The notes beneath the pieces are model-generated. The model was given only the letters and a program-made list of their open reading frames with translations, did no database searches and was not told where the DNA came from. Source: Planctomycetaceae bacterium (lineage in GTDB: Bacteria > Planctomycetota > Planctomycetia > Planctomycetales > Planctomycetaceae). From it: a DNA stretch of 38,314 nucleotides. The stretch lies in contig JAJDEI010000263.1 of NCBI GenBank assembly GCA_029259845.1, forward strand, positions 1-38,314, in the 5' to 3' direction. How positions within the stretch are numbered: the stretch's first letter is position 1; the number at the start of each line of letters is the position of its first letter. The position numbers and the translations under genes are program-made. Shown here in pieces: positions 34,551-38,314 of the stretch.

Positions 34551-35942
34551 TCAACCGCCCAGCAAGTGGGCGGCCGGGTTTTCGATCGCGGAACAGATGT
34601 CGCGGAGGAACGCGGCGGCGGGTGCGCCGTCGACGGCGGCGTGGTCGAACGTCAGGCTGAGGGTCATGCGATCACGAGGGAGAATGCGGTCGTCCGGCAT
34701 GACAACCGGTTCGCGACGAATGGCGCCCAGCCCGAGAATCGCGATCTCCGGCGCGTTGATGACCGGCGTAAAGGCGTCGACGCCCAACGCACCGAGATTC
34801 GTGATCGTAAACAGCGCCCCCTGCATCTCGGCGACTGTCAGATTACCCGATCGCGCGCGACCGATCAGCATGGCCGCCTCCCGGGCGACGTCCAACAGCG
34901 ACTTGTGGATCACATCGCGAACAACCGGCACGAGCAAACCGTCCGACGTATCGACTGCGATGCCAATGTCGAATTGGTGGTCTGCGGGCGAAAGCAACGA
35001 CCGGTGGTCGTCCCCCCAGCGAACGGCGACTTGGGGATGCTTCGTCAGCACGACGCCGGCAAGACGGGCCACAACGTCGGTGTATGACGGGACGCTCTCC
35101 GCAGAAGCGGATCGGAATTGTTCTCGCAAAGCGACGAGGTTGGTCGCATCCGCGGCGGTCGTGAGAGTGACGGGGACCGTCTGTTCGTAACTGGCCCACA
35201 ATCGCCGGGCGATCGTCTGGCGGCGCGTCGACAGCGGAGTCGCTGTCATCTTCGTCCGGCCGGCATGGGTTTTTGATGCCGAAGAGGAATTACGATCCGC
35301 CGCCGCGCGCACGTCGGCGTCTCGGATGCGTCCATCCCGACCCGTGCCTGAGAGTCCCGTCCAGTCGATACCGAGTTCCGCCGCGACCCGTCTGGCCCGA
35401 GGAGTGGCGACCGGCAACGCCGCTGCCGGATGGCGGGGCCGGTCCGCCGGATGATTCGGAGGCGCGATCGGTTCATTCCGTGAGCCGGCATGCGCGAGCA
35501 CATCGGCCTGCGTGATTCGTCCGGAGCCGCCGCTCCCGGAGATGCGGGAAAGATCGATCCCCAGTTCTCTCGCCTGTCGCCGCACCGCTGGACCAGCGGG
35601 AGGGGGCGAAGCCGCGATGGTGGCAGCTTCTGCCAGCGAGGGGGTCTGCCCGCTCGGAGCGGCGTCCTGATCCGGCTGTGCACTCGGTGCCGGCTCTCCC
35701 GGTGCGAGCAGGTATCCCAGCAGCGATCCCACGGCCACAACGATGCCGGGCTGCGGCGAGCCGGGCGGGAGATGGAGAATCCCCTCGTCCACCGATTCGA
35801 TGTCCTGCAGTGCCTTTTCGCCTTCGAGTTCGAACAGGGCTTCGCCGGCAACAACGTGCTCGCCTGGCTTCTTCAGCCAACCGACGAACGTACCTTCCTC
35901 CATCGACCAGCCGAGCCGGGGAACGCGGATTTCGTGAGGCAT
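34551..35942 (-). CDS. 2-oxoacid dehydrogenase E2 (dihydrolipoyl acyltransferase)
   Basis: This 463-residue protein is the acyltransferase core of a 2-oxoacid dehydrogenase complex. It has one N-terminal lipoyl domain (about 1-78, lipoyl-lysine K43 in EGEKALQD), then two peripheral-subunit-binding domains (about 118-151 and 181-215), each with the RELGID/AAELGID and SGxGxxGRI pattern, and the catalytic domain with HAAVDG (H434, D438) near the end. Two binding domains in a row are unusual; one is normal. The substrate (pyruvate, branched-chain acids or acetoin) cannot be read. The E1 fusion gene lies directly upstream (109 bases). There is no clear ribosome site. Confidence 0.93.
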   Translation of the reverse strand: MPHEIRVPRLGWSMEEGTFVGWLKKPGEHVVAGEALFELEGEKALQDIESVDEGILHLPPGSPQPGIVVAVGSLLGYLLAPGEPAPSAQPDQDAAPSGQTPSLAEAATIAASPPPAGPAVRRQARELGIDLSRISGSGGSGRITQADVLAHAGSRNEPIAPPNHPADRPRHPAAALPVATPRARRVAAELGIDWTGLSGTGRDGRIRDADVRAAADRNSSSASKTHAGRTKMTATPLSTRRQTIARRLWASYEQTVPVTLTTAADATNLVALREQFRSASAESVPSYTDVVARLAGVVLTKHPQVAVRWGDDHRSLLSPADHQFDIGIAVDTSDGLLVPVVRDVIHKSLLDVAREAAMLIGRARSGNLTVAEMQGALFTITNLGALGVDAFTPVINAPEIAILGLGAIRREPVVMPDDRILPRDRMTLSLTFDHAAVDGAPAAAFLRDICSAIENPAAHLLGG

Positions 35943-35971
35943 GACGACTGACTTGTCAGGCTTTCGTTCGG

Positions 35972-36027
35972 GGGTTGGAGTTCAGCCTTTAGGTTGCAAA
36001 AACAAGCTAAAGCTTGAACTCCAACCC
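35972..36027. repeat. TTGGAGTTCA hairpin between E1 and E2 genes
   Basis: GGGTTGGAGTTCA (35972-35984) pairs exactly with TGAACTCCAACCC (36015-36027). The loop contains a further imperfect pair (CCTTTAGGTTG/CAAGCTAAAGC). It lies between the E1 stop and the E2 start and might reduce E2 expression. Related copies are at 12437-12484 and 16777-16800. Confidence 0.78.
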
Positions 36028-36050
36028 TCAGTTCCAGGTTTGACGGAGCA

Positions 36051-38075
36051 CTACTCTTCCATCAGGTCCCTGATGGCGACGGCGATATCGTTCGGGCCGG
36101 GGACCACCGCTTGCTCCAGCGACGGGCTGTAGGGTGTGGGACAAAATGCTCCGGTCAGACGCCGGATCGGCGCGTCGAGGTCGTTGAAGCCGGCGTCGGC
36201 GACCCGCGCGGCGATCTCGGCACTGAAGCCGCACTGTGCCGGCGGCTCGTCCACAATCAGCAGCCGGCCTGTCTTATGGACCGACTCCAGGATCGCCTCC
36301 GTGTCCAGCGGTGAGACGGTGCGCGGGTCGATCAGTTCAACGGAGACCCCTTCACGGTCGAGCTGTTCACAAATTGCCAATGTCTGATGCACCATTCGCG
36401 CCAAAGCCACGACGGTCACATGCCGGCCTTCGCGAACGACGCGCGCCTGTCCGAATTCGATTTCGTAGTCCCCTTCGGGAACCGGTCCCTTGGTTTGCAG
36501 CAGTTCGCGGTGTTCCAGGAACACGACCGGGTCATCGCCACGAAGGGCCCGTTGAAGCAGTCCCTTCGCATCGGAGGGGGACGAAGGCACGACAACCCGC
36601 AGCCCCGGCACCTGCCCGTACAGGCCGTAATAGCTGCCGGAGTGATGGGTGGCGGCCGAATGGCCGATACCGATGCATCCCCGCAACAACACGGGCATCT
36701 TCAGCCGACCGCTTGACATGTACTGCATCTTGGCGATCTGGTTGACAATCTCCCCGACCGCATCGAGCACGAAATCGGCGAACATGAAGTCGACGACCGG
36801 CCGGGCACCGGTCATTGCTGCGCCGCAGGCGAGTCCGACGAAACCACGTTCGCAAATCGGCGTGTCACGCAACCGTTCGGGGCCGTACAGCTCATACAGC
36901 CCCTTCGTCGTCAGAAAATTGCCGCCGCGGGCGCCGATGCCCTCACCCATCACGAAGATATTTGGATTGGCCGCCATCTCTGTTGAGAGCGCCTCCAGCG
37001 TCGCCTGAGAAAACGTGATGCTGCGCTCGGTTAGCGGCGATGAACTCGGGCCGACGACTGTCGAAGCCGCGCGCTCAGAGCCTTGTGTGTCTTCGGAACC
37101 CTGTGCGTAGACGTGCTCGGTTACCGATGCCGGCTCGGGGACGGGGCTCGACTCGGCGAATTCGCGGGCCTCTTGCACGATGGTGCGCACCTCGGCGTCG
37201 ATCACATCGAATCGCCGTGCGGTTTCTTCGCACCCGGCGACTGTTTCACGAAACCGTCGGATCGGGCAACGCTGCTTCCACTGTTCGACCTCTTCGCGAG
37301 TCCGATAGGAGAAGTCCCCCATGCCTTCGGCGTGTGGACGGGTGCGATAGGTTTTGCATTCGATCAACGTCGGACCGCCGCCGGAGCGGGCCCGCGCGAT
37401 CGCCTCGCCGGCCACGCGATGAATCTCCAGAACATCGTTGCCGTCCAATTCAATGCCCGGCATGCCATAGGCTGCCCCGCGGTTCCCGACGCTCGGGTTC
37501 CCGCTGGAGTCGGCGAAGGCGACCTCGGTCGCGAACCGGTTGTTTTCGCAGACGAACAGCACCGGCAGCTTCCAGATGCTGGCCATGTTCAGCCCTTCGT
37601 GAAAGGCGCCGTTGTTGACGGCTCCGTCACCGAAGAACGCGACGGCGACCGCTCCGGTTTTTCTCAACAGGGAGGCGTACCCCCCGCCGCACGCCTGCAG
37701 GATGCACGGCCCGACGATGCCGCTCGTCCCCATCAAGCCGATCTCGGGTGAGAACAGATGCATGCTGCCGCCCCGGCCCCGCGAGCATCCCGTCGCGCGG
37801 CCGAACAATTCCGCCATCAGCTCGCGCGGGGGCACCCCCTTGGCCAGCGCGTGCCCATGTCCCCGATGCGTGCTGAAGACCGGGTCGACGTCGGTCAGAT
37901 GCGCGCAGACCGCCGCGGCGATCGCTTCTTCGCCCACGTACGTGTGACACGCCCCGTGAATGAACCCGCGCTGATGGCATCGCGCGAGTTCCTCCTCGGT
38001 CTGTCGAATGAGCTGCATCGTGCGGTAGAGGCGGCACCGCTGGTCGTCGGAAATCGCCTGCTGCGGATCGGTCAT
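36051..38075 (-). CDS. 2-oxoacid dehydrogenase E1, fused alpha-beta subunits
   Basis: This 674-residue thiamine-diphosphate enzyme decarboxylates a 2-oxo acid and passes the acyl group to E2. The alpha part (1 to about 320) has the ThDP motif G149-D-G151 with N178-N179 (GDG...NN), as well as THRGHGHALAKG and TSGIVG. A variable linker (about 320-345) joins the beta part (about 346-674), with FVMGEGIGARGG, FMFADFVLDAVGEI and HHSGSYYGL. The fusion replaces the usual two genes. The frame is complete and continuous. It is followed on the same strand by E2. No E3 gene is in the window. The acyl specificity (pyruvate, branched-chain or acetoin) is uncertain. Confidence 0.94.
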   Translation of the reverse strand: MTDPQQAISDDQRCRLYRTMQLIRQTEEELARCHQRGFIHGACHTYVGEEAIAAAVCAHLTDVDPVFSTHRGHGHALAKGVPPRELMAELFGRATGCSRGRGGSMHLFSPEIGLMGTSGIVGPCILQACGGGYASLLRKTGAVAVAFFGDGAVNNGAFHEGLNMASIWKLPVLFVCENNRFATEVAFADSSGNPSVGNRGAAYGMPGIELDGNDVLEIHRVAGEAIARARSGGGPTLIECKTYRTRPHAEGMGDFSYRTREEVEQWKQRCPIRRFRETVAGCEETARRFDVIDAEVRTIVQEAREFAESSPVPEPASVTEHVYAQGSEDTQGSERAASTVVGPSSSPLTERSITFSQATLEALSTEMAANPNIFVMGEGIGARGGNFLTTKGLYELYGPERLRDTPICERGFVGLACGAAMTGARPVVDFMFADFVLDAVGEIVNQIAKMQYMSSGRLKMPVLLRGCIGIGHSAATHHSGSYYGLYGQVPGLRVVVPSSPSDAKGLLQRALRGDDPVVFLEHRELLQTKGPVPEGDYEIEFGQARVVREGRHVTVVALARMVHQTLAICEQLDREGVSVELIDPRTVSPLDTEAILESVHKTGRLLIVDEPPAQCGFSAEIAARVADAGFNDLDAPIRRLTGAFCPTPYSPSLEQAVVPGPNDIAVAIRDLMEE

Positions 38076-38118
38076 ACGTGCCTATCTCTGTTCTTCCGCT
38101 CGAAATGTCAGGAGGTTC

Positions 38119-38192
38119 GGGTCAGGCACCTTTTTCGTTGGCAAACGGCGTCCGACTTTTGAGAAGGTGATGACGAAAAAGGTGCCTGACCC
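38119..38192. repeat. REP-like inverted pair
   Basis: GGGTCAGGCACC (38119-38130) faces GGTGCCTGACCC (38181-38192). The inner flanks TTTTTCGT and ACGAAAAA pair too. The right arm is the start of the 60-base sequence shared with the window's left end. Confidence 0.85.
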
Positions 38193-38240
38193 GAATGGCA
38201 CTTGAAGTGTCGTAAGTGATTGGGTCTTCGATTGATAGAG
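38181..38240. repeat. Long terminal inverted repeat, right copy
   Basis: This is the exact reverse complement of 1-60. It starts at the REP arm and ends 66 bases before the start codon at 38307. The match may continue outside the window on the left side, so the real repeat may include the following gene. Confidence 0.9.
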
Positions 38241-38306
38241 ACAGAGAAGGCCTCTCAGGCCAGAAGGACGATTGTCACAACAGTCCAACTGGCAAGGAGG
38301 CCAAAC

Positions 38307-38314
38307 ATGGGAAA
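38307..38314 (+). CDS. Start of a gene cut by the window edge
   Basis: ATGGGAAA ends the window. AAGGAGG at 38294-38300 stands six bases before the ATG, a strong ribosome binding site. Only Met-Gly-Lys can be read, so nothing can be said of the product. The position beside a REP-like pair and a long inverted repeat suggests a transposase, for example a REP-associated tyrosine transposase; this is a guess. Confidence 0.45.

Overview
The window is a piece of a high-GC bacterial chromosome that almost certainly comes from a planctomycete. Three DUF1501 proteins, one PSCyt1-DUF1549-DUF1553 protein, several Tat-exported Gfo/Idh-type oxidoreductases, tandem COG4299-type membrane acyltransferases and a GroEL without a Gly-Met tail are together typical of that phylum. 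The genus cannot be fixed from what is seen. No rRNA, tRNA, CRISPR array or phage genes were found.

Layout. 1-190: repeat-rich end of something lying to the left. 239-3564: two convergent DUF1501 genes with an IS66 transposase remnant between them. 4267-7088: two paralogous multi-pass acyltransferases in tandem. 7607-10075: a secreted protein with a predicted inverse-autotransporter-like barrel and a beta-helix passenger (minus). 10423-11793: Gfo/Idh oxidoreductase (minus). 12077-13664: small membrane protein, an SDR with an altered active site, and a pterin-carbinolamine dehydratase (plus). 14331-16352: groES-groEL (minus). 16987-17829: TPR-like protein. 18185-20663: a sodium:solute symporter tightly coupled to a methyltransferase (minus). 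21079-23724: GH20 beta-hexosaminidase (minus). 24390-25589: second Gfo/Idh protein. 25993-29910: DUF1553/DUF1501 pair. 30108-32421: ECF sigma factor, membrane protein and metal-binding TolC-like protein, joined by two ATGA overlaps (minus). 32467-33954: beta-propeller glycosidase-like protein. 34551-38075: 2-oxoacid dehydrogenase E1 (alpha-beta fusion) and E2 (two E3-binding domains).

How the genes fit together. Many products are exported or membrane proteins suited to glycan breakdown: GH20 hexosaminidase, GH32/43-like propeller, Gfo/Idh proteins, COG4299 acyltransferases of the heparan-glucosaminide acetyltransferase type, a sodium symporter, and DUF1501/DUF1553 proteins. Amino-sugar or glycosaminoglycan use is a reasonable but unproven inference. 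The E1-E2 pair would feed acyl-CoA into central metabolism; no E3 gene is present. The sigma cassette looks like a self-contained envelope or metal stress module.

The intergenic space is unusually rich in structured repeats: two copies of a 155-157 bp element with 10-bp terminal inverted repeats and flanking direct repeats; three copies of a 137-139 bp foldback element bounded by GTGGCTGGGGC; REP-like pairs of GGGTCAGGCACC; and several other foldbacks. The first 60 bases of the window are the exact reverse complement of 38181-38240, so the whole window lies between two inverted copies of a larger repeat.
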